A stretch of 20,447 bases of DNA from CAYMEV01 sp964431655 [NCBI: uncultured bacterium] (GCA_964431655.1 CAYSKJ010000035.1:2184-22630), one strand, 5' to 3'; positions 6,694-13,273 are shown, counted from the stretch's first letter. Numbers and translations: made by a program. Notes: generated from the letters alone by a model not told the origin.

Positions 6694-8829
6694 TCAATCA
6701 AGCAGTTCGGGGTTAGAGGCGAAGAAATCGAGCAAAGCGAGGGCATCTATCTCATTTGCAGCCGAATTGAAGTGTGTATTATCGCTTTCAAGCCTGAAGT
6801 CCCGGGGATAGAGCATTCCGGGATTCTCTTCCATGTATTTTATATAATAGGGATAGGTATTAAAAAAATAAAACCCGTGCTCCCGGCTCAGATTTGTTAT
6901 CAGCTCCAGGTGCTCCTCCTCCAGGGGATAGTAAATAAAATTGGTGTCCAGCCCGGGGTATGCCTTTGCAGAATATACTATCAGGGTAATATTCTTTTCT
7001 TTTGCTGTTTCTGCAAGTTTAATTATGGCATTCGTAAAGCCTTCTGCCCCGTACATATACCGGTATTCCTCCATTATTTCCTGATTTTCATCAGCATCAC
7101 CATAGGTCACGGCATCTTCGTCATAATAGCCCATTAGATTCCTGTAGCGGGAATAAATGAAATCAATTATATAAAGCTTCCTGAGGTTTGCATGTTTTCT
7201 GGGCTTCTTCATAAACAGGGGGGCATCATAATCATTGTCAAAGAAATGGAGCAGGGCTATGTCCGGCGAATATTCCATGGCCCTGTTTATAAACAGATCA
7301 GCCTCCATGGCGGTATTATACCCGGGAACACCGAAATTCATGACCTCGTATCTTTTGGGCCCCGGTATGCTGTTGAGCTCTCTTTCCAGGATTTTTAGCG
7401 TGGTATCTTCAAACCGTATTCCCCATCCGAAAAGGCAGGAATCGCCAAGGCCGGCAATCCTTATACTGTCATCGGCCTTTTTCAGGCTGTATTCATAATC
7501 CCTCCATCCCCTGGAATTTGTAAAGAATGGAACACCTGAAAAATAACCGCTCAAATCCGGCTTGAGTTCATAGACCATCCCATCATGGGGGCTGGCCTTA
7601 ACCATTCCCCCGAGGCTGTAGATGCGTTCCCCCCCTGTGAACTCAGTCTGCTCTGACCTTTCAAGCATGGCCTGCAGACTTTCCCGACGGTTTTCCTTCA
7701 GGTATATGATCAGTCTTATACCGCCCTCCATGATAATTAACATAAACAGTACAGAAGAAAGCATCAGCGCTGTATTAACTGCGTAGTTCCCTGCCAGTTT
7801 TTTCAGGTTGCTCCGGTTTTTTAAGATATCCTTTACCAGAATCAGGGAAAGGAAAATAAGCCATGATAAAAGCCATAAGATGCCCGTATTGCGCAAAATG
7901 AAAGCTATGGCAGGAAGCCCCGGTTTTCCGGGGTAAAGAAGCAGGGGGGGTATTTCCCTTTCCATGCCTCCGGGAGGCTGCCATAAAAGATTCATCTCGT
8001 AATCACCGTCCCCCTGGAAATAGGAAACCCTGATATGATGGAAGCCCTTTTCCAGAAAAACCCTGCCTGAACGCCTGCGAGGCACGTGATATCCTCCGTT
8101 ATCTACAACAATGCTCTCATTAATGTAAACAAAAGAACCATCGTCAGACCTGGTGGAAAAGATATAGTCTCCGGTACTGTCAATCCTTATATATCCCTCC
8201 CAGATAATACCGAAATTCTTCTGAGGGTACAGCTCCTGGGCATCACTTATCCTTTCATGGCTTATCCTGGATTCCCTGACTTCAAGCATGGGCTCTGCTG
8301 AGAAATCGGCAGATGGGTAATATACCGCGCTCAAACCCCGGGCAGGGACCACCCAGAGCAAAGGCAGGCCTGTAATCAATACTGCAGAAGCTGTCAGGCA
8401 GAAAAGGTAAAGATAAGCCCTGCTGATATATCTGAGCATATTTAACCCAAATAAAAAAAGCAGGGCTGATACTATATAAGGCAGAAGCCTGTTCAGGCTT
8501 CCCAGCGATCCAGTTTCAATCCTGAATACATAGAGGGTCAGTATATAGAGGGGCAGATGAAAAAGCACTATGGATTTATTAATCTGATGTTGTGATACCC
8601 CCGGGGCTGAAATCTTGATTAAAATAAACCTTAAAAAATTATAGGCAAAAACACCCAAAAGCAGGCCGGATATGGCAAAAAGGCCTGTTTTTACAGCAAT
8701 ATTGCTGTAATTTTGTTTATCCCTGGCATGGTCAAGAATCAATATGACAGAAAAAACAGCCCAGCCTCCGGATATAAAAAGCACCTGCTCTTTATGCTTC
8801 TTAATTCCAGCCAGGAGTTTGCTCATCAT
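6694..8829 (-). CDS. Membrane protein with PA14 domain and C-terminal SGNH/GDSL hydrolase
   Basis: 711 aa. Residues 15-165 hold several hydrophobic helices. Residues ~205-300 (WEGYIRIDSTGDYIFSTRSD and later FHHIRVSYFQGDGDYEMNLLW) are a PA14 carbohydrate-binding-type domain. Two more hydrophobic segments follow (~304-332, 350-376). The rest is an SGNH esterase: GDSCLFGWG (S464 nucleophile), NFGVPGYNT (498-506), FFDND (529-533, standing where GxND is usual) and DNTH with D683 and H686. PA14 and hydrolase should both face outside, so a role in removing or moving acyl groups on an envelope or exported glycan is likely; the substrate is unknown. The start is ATG-ATG with AGGGCTGG upstream. The gene lies 72 bp behind the DUF89 gene and may be the last gene of that transcript. 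The TGA stop overlaps repeat DNA. Confidence 0.88.
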   Translation of the reverse strand: MMSKLLAGIKKHKEQVLFISGGWAVFSVILILDHARDKQNYSNIAVKTGLFAISGLLLGVFAYNFLRFILIKISAPGVSQHQINKSIVLFHLPLYILTLYVFRIETGSLGSLNRLLPYIVSALLFLFGLNMLRYISRAYLYLFCLTASAVLITGLPLLWVVPARGLSAVYYPSADFSAEPMLEVRESRISHERISDAQELYPQKNFGIIWEGYIRIDSTGDYIFSTRSDDGSFVYINESIVVDNGGYHVPRRRSGRVFLEKGFHHIRVSYFQGDGDYEMNLLWQPPGGMEREIPPLLLYPGKPGLPAIAFILRNTGILWLLSWLIFLSLILVKDILKNRSNLKKLAGNYAVNTALMLSSVLFMLIIMEGGIRLIIYLKENRRESLQAMLERSEQTEFTGGERIYSLGGMVKASPHDGMVYELKPDLSGYFSGVPFFTNSRGWRDYEYSLKKADDSIRIAGLGDSCLFGWGIRFEDTTLKILERELNSIPGPKRYEVMNFGVPGYNTAMEADLFINRAMEYSPDIALLHFFDNDYDAPLFMKKPRKHANLRKLYIIDFIYSRYRNLMGYYDEDAVTYGDADENQEIMEEYRYMYGAEGFTNAIIKLAETAKEKNITLIVYSAKAYPGLDTNFIYYPLEEEHLELITNLSREHGFYFFNTYPYYIKYMEENPGMLYPRDFRLESDNTHFNSAANEIDALALLDFFASNPELLD

Positions 8830-8901
8830 AAGACCAGCCCTAACACTTATTCAGAAGGCTCATTATTCCTTAAAAAAGCTGATCAGGCAAGCATAAAATC
8901 A

Positions 8902-9765
8902 TCAGGATCTTTCATATATAACCCAGCTTCCGGTCTTATATCCGCAATGGGAGCTTATAACAGGGCATTTTACCTGGAAGAGAAACCAGATCTTTCTTTC
9001 TGCATCACTTAGAGTTTCATAGTTGCCCTGGCCCTTGGATATGACCACATCCGCCCTGTTGAAAATCCTGAGAAATTCAGGGGAGCATCTGCTTAAAAGG
9101 GTTCCGGGAATGTCAGCGCCATTGGGAATGATCTCGGCACAGCTTCCAATCCCGCTGTCCAGTGCCTCTTTTAAGGTAACATCATTGATTACCGGGGATG
9201 ATTTTACTGCATAATACACATCCGGGCTTCCCTGCATATATTGAATGAGAATGCGGTCAAATACAGCTTCACCCGCATTATCACCAAGAAAAAGGACCTG
9301 CCCGGCGGATGATATCTCATCATTTAGCCGCTTTACCTGGACAGGATCAAAGGATGAGGCCTGTTCTACTGCCATGGAAAACCTCTGGTTAATCAGGTCT
9401 TCATCCCAGCTTGTATTCTTTGCAAAATCCAGGATATTGCCGGCAATTGCAAAGGCAAGGGCTGTGGCAAAGGGATCTTTGGATGCTTCTATCAGCCTCT
9501 CTGCTTCCGGTGCCAGTTCAAAGGCCTTCTTTGTCGATTTCTCTTTGATTTTAAGATAAGGGTCGCTGTTGCTCAGATTATTCCGGATAACAGCCTGTAT
9601 ATCCCCTGCTATCTCAGGAGGGGAGAGTAAGAGGTCTGCTTCTGACAGATTATTTAATACCTGCCTTAATATATCTATTATTATTTCTTCATCCCCGGTA
9701 ATAAGCATGGATGAATCAACTGCCTGCTTTATCAGGCATGGCAGGCACTGCAGTGATGTTTTCAT
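8902..9765 (-). CDS. DUF89/ARMT1-like damage-control metal-dependent phosphatase
   Basis: A 287-aa cytoplasmic protein. The N-terminal CLPC (C7, C10), GDNAGE (161-166), PVINDVT (191-197) and SKGQGNYE (243-250) are hallmarks of the DUF89 family in its short prokaryotic form. Family members are metal-dependent phosphatases thought to remove harmful or over-abundant phosphometabolites; the aspartates and asparagines in these motifs hold the metal. The C-terminal KCPVISSHCG is also typical of the short form. Its substrate here is unknown. It starts 12 bp after the radical SAM gene, with GGAGAT before the ATG, so the two are co-transcribed. The length fits the family and I see no missing motif. 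Confidence 0.9.
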   Translation of the reverse strand: MKTSLQCLPCLIKQAVDSSMLITGDEEIIIDILRQVLNNLSEADLLLSPPEIAGDIQAVIRNNLSNSDPYLKIKEKSTKKAFELAPEAERLIEASKDPFATALAFAIAGNILDFAKNTSWDEDLINQRFSMAVEQASSFDPVQVKRLNDEISSAGQVLFLGDNAGEAVFDRILIQYMQGSPDVYYAVKSSPVINDVTLKEALDSGIGSCAEIIPNGADIPGTLLSRCSPEFLRIFNRADVVISKGQGNYETLSDAERKIWFLFQVKCPVISSHCGYKTGSWVIYERS

Positions 9766-9777
9766 ATAATCTCCCTT

Positions 9778-10713
9778 TCATTTCCTTATCTGATAGAATA
9801 TCCCCCTGTCCTGGCGGACAGGCTCAATCCTGCCGTCTGCCTCCAGCACATCAAGATATTTATTGATCTCATTAATATGCATGCCGAGTATCCCTGAGAG
9901 GTCATAAAGGGTGCAGGGCCTTCTTTTTATGGTCTCCAGTATTGCATTTTCTACATCCTTCCTGTAGGAACGGACTTTTTTCCTCTGGGGGGCACAGGAT
10001 ATTATCTGAACATTCTCCAGGCCCCACAAATCAGCAATTTTCTGCAGTTCTTCCCTGCCGGCTGTCTTAAGCCCCGGCACCGCACCAGGCCTGTCCAGGC
10101 TGTTAAGCTGGACAGAATCAGGCCTTATCCTGATTATTGCCTTCTTAAGCTCTGCCAGCTCCTTGCGGGAATCATTATAACCGGGAAGTATGAACACCTC
10201 CAGCCATATCTTTCCGGTAAAATCATTTCTGAAATCAATCAGCCCCTGAATATGGCTTTGCGCATGAAGTTGGCTGCAGGGGCGGTTAATCTTCTTAAAC
10301 ACATCCTCCGTTGCTGCATCCAGTGATGGAAGTACAACATCCACACCCATGATATCCCCTCTGACCCTTTCATCCCCCAGCAGTGTCCCGTTGGTGAGCA
10401 ATGCAAGGGGAATATCAGGTTTCAGCCTCTTAATCAGTTCTATCACATCCCTGATACGGGTATTCAGTGTAGGCTCTCCGCATCCTGAGAATGTTATATA
10501 ATCAGGGTCAGGATTTTTCTCAAAATAGTCTTTCAGTTCTCCCGCTACCTTATCAAAGGGTATATATTCCATTCTCTGAGCAGTCAGCTTCGTGGTTTTC
10601 CCGACCTCGCAGTATACGCAGTCCAGGGAGCATACCTTGGGAGGAACCAGATCCACGCCAAGGGACATTTTTAGCCTGCGGGAGGGGACGGGCCCGAAAA
10701 GATAACGGTACAT
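9778..10713 (-). CDS. Radical SAM protein with C-terminal winged helix (FGPVPSRR family)
   Basis: 311 aa from the ATG. FGPVPSRRLKMSLGVDLVP followed by CSLDCVYC (C28, C32, C35) is a radical SAM 4Fe-4S site in a recognisable family of Fe-S oxidoreductases (COG0731-like by memory). FSGCGEPTLN is the SAM-contacting GGE-like strand, and LTNGTLL and LPSLDAA follow in the expected TIM-barrel order. Residues ~250-311 form a winged-helix domain (LYDLSGILGMHINEINKYLD), which suggests nucleic-acid or regulatory binding. The reaction is unknown. An in-frame TTG at 10720-10722 would overlap the upstream TGA and add three residues; neither start has a clear ribosome binding site. I prefer the ATG. It sits between the CGGC gene and the DUF89 gene in one tight operon. 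Confidence 0.9.
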   Translation of the reverse strand: MYRYLFGPVPSRRLKMSLGVDLVPPKVCSLDCVYCEVGKTTKLTAQRMEYIPFDKVAGELKDYFEKNPDPDYITFSGCGEPTLNTRIRDVIELIKRLKPDIPLALLTNGTLLGDERVRGDIMGVDVVLPSLDAATEDVFKKINRPCSQLHAQSHIQGLIDFRNDFTGKIWLEVFILPGYNDSRKELAELKKAIIRIRPDSVQLNSLDRPGAVPGLKTAGREELQKIADLWGLENVQIISCAPQRKKVRSYRKDVENAILETIKRRPCTLYDLSGILGMHINEINKYLDVLEADGRIEPVRQDRGIFYQIRK

Positions 10714-10718
10714 TACGG

Positions 10719-11156
10719 TCAATCGTATTTCTTTCTAATTTCTTCATCCGCCATGGCGGGTGAAGTAATTGCATTCCATTTTTCCCCGGACCAGGTATTT
10801 AAATTCATGTGGGTGGTGCAATACTTCCGGGGGATAGGGTGAGTCCCTATAACAGCCGGAACTTTGTATTTCTCTTCAATGAATCTCTTAAAATAATCAA
10901 CACGGGGACAGGGCGGATAACCCACGACAAGACCTGTAGCCAGGTGTATGGCCTGGGCTCCGTTCTTTATCATTTCTTCGGGGCAGTATTCCACATTACC
11001 GCCGGGGCACCCCCCGCAGGTGGTGTAGCCCACTATCTCGAGAGGCTCCTCTTTGCTGTAGATATCAAAGGCTCCCTCCCTGTTTTTCATGGACCTGAAG
11101 CATTTTCCCCCTGCGCAGTTCCTGTACCTGTCACAGATAATAATTCCTATCTTCAC
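10719..11156 (-). CDS. CGGC domain protein, putative metal-binding
   Basis: A 145-aa cytoplasmic protein with the diagnostic CGGCPGG (47-53), preceded by MKIGIIICDRYRNCAGGKCF (C8, C14, C19) and followed by C58, C83 in GYPPCPR, and C113. The many ordered cysteines and HPIP (106-109) fit the CGGC domain family, which is predicted to bind metal and is often near redox genes in anaerobes. No reaction is established. Its ATG overlaps the methyltransferase stop as ATGA (11153-11156), and its own stop overlaps the alternative start of the radical SAM gene, so translation is probably coupled through all three. Confidence 0.88.
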   Translation of the reverse strand: MKIGIIICDRYRNCAGGKCFRSMKNREGAFDIYSKEEPLEIVGYTTCGGCPGGNVEYCPEEMIKNGAQAIHLATGLVVGYPPCPRVDYFKRFIEEKYKVPAVIGTHPIPRKYCTTHMNLNTWSGEKWNAITSPAMADEEIRKKYD

Positions 11157-11800
11157 ATTGACTCTCCTTGTTTATTTTTTAATGCCTTTATTGCAACAAA
11201 GCTTCCTGAGCCATAGCCATCCCTGATATTTTCCATATCAGGCACGCCATTATAATTAAAGAGGCTCTGTTTTGCCGACAGATCTGAAAAGCCTGCATCT
11301 TTCAAAAGGCTTATTACATCATCGCTGGAAAAAAAGGTGGCGGGCCGGTAGAATCTGCTATTTTCCTTCCTCTGCTGGTACTCCCTGCCCATATCGCTCT
11401 CCTTATCGATGAAACCCAGTATAAGACAGCCACCTTTTTCAAGCACCCTGTATGCTTCTTTCAAAGACTGCAGAGCATCGCTTACAAAGCATATGGTGGT
11501 AACCATCAGGGCAAGGTCAAAACTCTCGTCCTCAAAGGGCATTTTTTCCGCTACCCCTCTATGAACATCAATTCCCCTTTGGCGTGCTTTTTCGGCCATA
11601 TTTTCCGAAGGCTCAAGGCCGGTCTGTATGCCCAGGGGCTGAGCAAACCTCCCTGTCCCCACACCTATCTCCAGGCCCCTTTTAAAGGGCGGTATGAGTT
11701 CCCTTATGGTATCAAGCTCGGTATTGTACAGTTTCTCATGCTCAATAAACCACTGGTCATATTCCCGGTGATACTTTTCAAAGACATCTATCTTTTCCAT
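11153..11800 (-). CDS. Class I SAM-dependent methyltransferase
   Basis: A 215-aa Methyltransf_11-type enzyme. Motif I is LEIGVGTGRF (43-52), the acidic ribose-binding residue is E63 in GLEPSENM, and AEKMPFEDESFDLALM (84-99) is the usual motif II/III area. EAYRVLEKGGCLILGF carries the post-motif with the conserved Gly pair. It would transfer a methyl group from SAM to a small molecule, a metal or a protein; the substrate cannot be read from sequence. There is no strong ribosome binding site upstream of the ATG. It lies 33 bp after the small cysteine ORF and overlaps the CGGC gene by 4 bp, so it belongs to the Fe-S operon. A link with metal or metalloid chemistry is plausible from the neighbours only. 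Confidence 0.9.
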   Translation of the reverse strand: MEKIDVFEKYHREYDQWFIEHEKLYNTELDTIRELIPPFKRGLEIGVGTGRFAQPLGIQTGLEPSENMAEKARQRGIDVHRGVAEKMPFEDESFDLALMVTTICFVSDALQSLKEAYRVLEKGGCLILGFIDKESDMGREYQQRKENSRFYRPATFFSSDDVISLLKDAGFSDLSAKQSLFNYNGVPDMENIRDGYGSGSFVAIKALKNKQGESM

Positions 11801-11833
11801 AGCCAGTTATTTAATACTCACGACTTTATACGG

Positions 11834-12016
11834 TCAATAAAATATTTCCTGAATTTCCGCCAGTGTATTTTCCATCACTTTTTTCTGCCTTTTAAAGTGC
11901 TTAATCATTCTTTCAAGGCATTTTCTGCCTTCTTTTTCATCTCTCAGGTGCTGGATGCATGCATGGCATAATTTACCTCCTTCTCCCTCCTCCGCCTTTG
12001 CCGGCTCCCCTGCCAC
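11834..12016 (-). CDS. Small cysteine-containing ORF overlapping the ferredoxin gene (uncertain start)
   Basis: A 60-codon frame opening with GTG at 12014-12016 inside the Gly-rich tail of the ferredoxin gene and running 44 bp within it in another frame. The first 16 residues only mirror that tail. The remainder (LCHACIQHLRDEKEGRKCLE, then a basic helical stretch) looks like a real small protein with CxxC and a third Cys. A perfect AGGAGG with 6-nt spacing stands at the ferredoxin stop, but it points to an ATG in a different frame that ends after 10 codons. The gene may use the GTG start, start differently, or be a frameshifted remnant. No family is recognised. Confidence 0.4.
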   Translation of the reverse strand: MAGEPAKAEEGEGGKLCHACIQHLRDEKEGRKCLERMIKHFKRQKKVMENTLAEIQEIFY

Positions 12017-12296
12017 CCCTGGGCCCTTTCCCCATGCCTTTGCCAGCTCCCCTGCCCATGCCTCTGCCCGATCCTAATCCGCCGGAATCGGCCCCCGGAC
12101 TGCCCTGTCCGGGGGCATTGATCTCATTATCTTTCTTAATTGCCTCCACAGGGCAAGCTTCCATGGCTTCATCAATGCAGTTGGCATCGGGATTTACAGC
12201 ATAAGCCTTGTCATCATCCCTCATCTCAAATCCCTCAGGGCATATATCTGCACAGGCACCGCAGCCTATGCATAATTCCCTGTCGACATAAACCAT
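11973..12296 (-). CDS. Single-cluster ferredoxin with Arg/Gly-rich C-terminal tail
   Basis: 107 aa. Residues 1-55 are a monocluster ferredoxin: C9, C12, C15 and C48 are placed as the 4Fe-4S ligands of Desulfovibrio-type ferredoxins, and C19 and C40 stand where those proteins have a disulfide pair. The core ends with CPVEAIKK. Residues ~62-107 are almost only Gly, Arg, Lys, Ala and Met in an alternating RG/KG pattern (GMGRGAGKGMGKG), which is not part of the ferredoxin fold. The tail may bind nucleic acid, a partner protein or metal; that is inference. The ATG has AAAGGAG upstream, and the promoter at 12360-12387 makes this the first gene of the leftward operon. A strong RNA hairpin lies at the core-tail junction. 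Confidence 0.88.
   Translation of the reverse strand: MVYVDRELCIGCGACADICPEGFEMRDDDKAYAVNPDANCIDEAMEACPVEAIKKDNEINAPGQGSPGADSGGLGSGRGMGRGAGKGMGKGPRGGRGAGKGGGGRRR
12007..12033 (-). other. Canonical G-quadruplex motif on the mRNA strand
   Basis: Reading the reverse strand there are four G tracts (4, 3, 4 and 4 Gs) with loops of 3, 4 and 5 bases. This meets the common G3+/loop 1-7 rule. It lies within the Gly-rich tail of the ferredoxin and around the GTG of the small overlapping ORF. It may simply follow from glycine codons. Confidence 0.45.
12091..12116 (-). other. Perfect 10-bp GC-rich hairpin inside the ferredoxin gene
   Basis: GCCCCCGGAC and GTCCGGGGGC pair perfectly around a 6-base loop. 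The hairpin falls between the codons for the ferredoxin core and those for the Gly/Arg tail. There is no T tract, so it is not an intrinsic terminator. It could slow ribosomes or define an RNA processing point. Confidence 0.5.
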
Positions 12297-12328
12297 AACC
12301 TGCTCTCCTTTCCATTTAATAAAAATAT

Positions 12329-12350
12329 CTTATAAATAAAATGTTATAAG
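12329..12350. promoter_or_regulatory. Inverted repeat just downstream of the Fe-S operon promoter
   Basis: CTTATAA and TTATAAG form perfect 7-bp arms around 8 bases, between the predicted transcription start (near 12353) and the ferredoxin ATG. The position fits a repressor site or a weak leader hairpin. Confidence 0.35.
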
Positions 12351-12359
12351 CATATGCCC

Positions 12360-12387
12360 ATTATAAATCAAATAGGATATAGTTCAA
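12360..12387 (-). promoter_or_regulatory. Sigma70-type promoter of the ferredoxin/CGGC/radical SAM operon
   Basis: On the reverse strand TTGAAC (12382-12387), a 16-bp spacer and a perfect TATAAT (12360-12365). The leader to the ferredoxin ATG would be about 57 nt. Confidence 0.65.
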
Positions 12388-12433
12388 GTTATTTATCATG
12401 GATTATAGCGAAAAAAAATAATAGGGCTGATAA

Positions 12434-12676
12434 CTAAAAGATAATCATAAGAGCTATCCACGGAATCACATTGAAGATGAAGATAAAAATCTTGTATAAG
12501 CCCATTATCAGATAAAATACAGCGTTAAAAGTCTCTCTGGGCATGGGATACATCTTCCCGTGCATCCTGTAGATAAAATTGGACGCCAGCAGCCATAGTA
12601 CTGTCGTAAAGAGCAAAAGGGAAACATTGATTATAGTGCACCACATAAGAATGCTTTTAAGAGCCTGGATATCCAT
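12434..12676 (-). CDS. Two-helix membrane protein, DUF6868-like
   Basis: 80 aa from the ATG at 12674-12676, which has AAGGAG 7-8 nt upstream. The longer frame to a TTG at 12727 adds 17 residues without a ribosome binding site and is less likely. The protein reads MDIQALKSILMWCTIINVSL, then a first membrane helix (~11-31), a short loop with FIYRMHGKMYPMPRETFN, and a second helix (~48-78, with Lys and Pro breaks). This layout matches DUF6868, a small membrane protein family without known function, as I recall it. It is the only gene of its transcript on this strand, 137 bp downstream of the ferredoxin start region, and divergent from the TerB-like gene. Confidence 0.8.
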   Translation of the reverse strand: MDIQALKSILMWCTIINVSLLLFTTVLWLLASNFIYRMHGKMYPMPRETFNAVFYLIMGLYKIFIFIFNVIPWIALMIIF

Positions 12677-12697
12677 ATAAATCTCCTTTTTTTGAAC

Positions 12698-12727
12698 TTT
12701 AGAACTAATATTACTCTCTGCAGTCAA
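12698..12727 (-). promoter_or_regulatory. Possible promoter of the DUF6868-like gene
   Basis: On the reverse strand TTGACT (12722-12727), an 18-bp spacer and TCTAAA (12698-12703). The -35 box is good and the -10 box is weak (4 of 6). Confidence 0.35.
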
Positions 12728-12773
12728 TAAAAATCAAATGATTTTGAACTTATTTATCCGTTTATTTCTAACT

Positions 12774-12787
12774 TTTGTATATACAAA
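12774..12787. promoter_or_regulatory. 14-bp perfect palindrome in a divergent intergenic region
   Basis: TTTGTATATACAAA is perfectly self-complementary. It lies between the DUF6868-like and TerB-like genes, just upstream of two TATAAT boxes read on the plus strand (12792-12797 and 12803-12808). It is placed like an operator over the TerB-like promoter. Confidence 0.4.
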
Positions 12788-12834
12788 CATCTATAATCAT
12801 ATTATAATTGATCAATTTTCTGCAGGAGCTTTTT

Positions 12835-13230
12835 ATGGAAAAGCATAAAGCTGTATTAAGAATACTGTGTACTTTGATATCTGTCGACCGGCATATTGAC
12901 AAAAGGGAGATAGATGTTCTTGAAGCCTATATGAAAAAAAATCATGCAGGCTGCAATAAAAATGAGCGGCAGGATATTGAAAAAATTGCAAATGCTTTCA
13001 ATGAAATGAGTACTGAGGAAAAATTCCTTACCATAAAAAAATCAGCTGAATTCCTCAAGGAATGCTGTTCGGAAAAGGAGCTCTACAGGATTCTGGAATG
13101 GGCTTTTACCGTTATCTTTGCTGATACAGTATTTTATCCGGAGGAGATCAGAGCCTTTGAGATACTGGGTAAAGCGTGGGGTATAGATGCCATAGGCTGG
13201 GGAAAGTCAATGGCCAGGAATCTTGGCTGA
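12835..13230 (+). CDS. TerB-like (tellurite-resistance/DjlA-type) helical protein
   Basis: 131 aa from the ATG at 12835, with GGAG 7-8 nt upstream; an in-frame TTG at 12808 gives nine more residues but no ribosome binding site. The sequence is all-helical, with the TerB-type opening LRILCTLISVDRHIDKREID, where acidic residues of the first turn are predicted to bind metal. A second similar acidic turn follows near FADTVFYPEEIRAFE. TerB-like domains act in envelope and stress responses and as co-chaperone modules, but the family is broad, and no TerC or TerD gene is seen. It is a single gene, divergent from the DUF6868-like gene and convergent with the kinase gene, with 43 bp between the two stops. 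No T-rich hairpin is visible there. Confidence 0.75.
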   Translation: MEKHKAVLRILCTLISVDRHIDKREIDVLEAYMKKNHAGCNKNERQDIEKIANAFNEMSTEEKFLTIKKSAEFLKECCSEKELYRILEWAFTVIFADTVFYPEEIRAFEILGKAWGIDAIGWGKSMARNLG

Positions 13231-13273
13231 TCCTTCCTTTCTTCAGCACGGTATAAATTCACGCTATTGTATT

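Larger units (their letters stand above)
5229..6695. other. Two-gene segment bracketed by inverted composite repeats
   Basis: The blocks at 5229-5338 and 6574-6695 have the same design in opposite orientation and enclose the DUF6150-like gene and the flavoprotein gene. Nothing inside encodes a transposase. The segment may have moved as a unit, or the two blocks may be independent insertions at two gene ends; the sequence alone does not decide. Confidence 0.4.
6574..6695 (+). repeat. Composite REP/BIME-like repeat block, right
   Basis: A full 29-bp unit (6574-6602), a 37-bp spacer (6603-6639), a full unit (6640-6668), then two truncated 3' pieces (6670-6685 and 6687-6695). It starts 10 bp after the flavoprotein stop and ends inside the stop codon of the convergent SGNH gene. 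It mirrors the left block in order, spacing and the presence of half units next to the outer full unit. Confidence 0.85.

Noticed and set aside
12091-12116. GC-rich hairpin in the ferredoxin gene as an intrinsic terminator
   Set aside because: It lies within the reading frame and is not followed by a T tract.
12677-12727. TTG-started 97-codon version of the DUF6868-like gene
   Set aside because: The added 17 residues have no ribosome binding site and cover the probable leader. The ATG at 12676 has AAGGAG and begins the family-like sequence.
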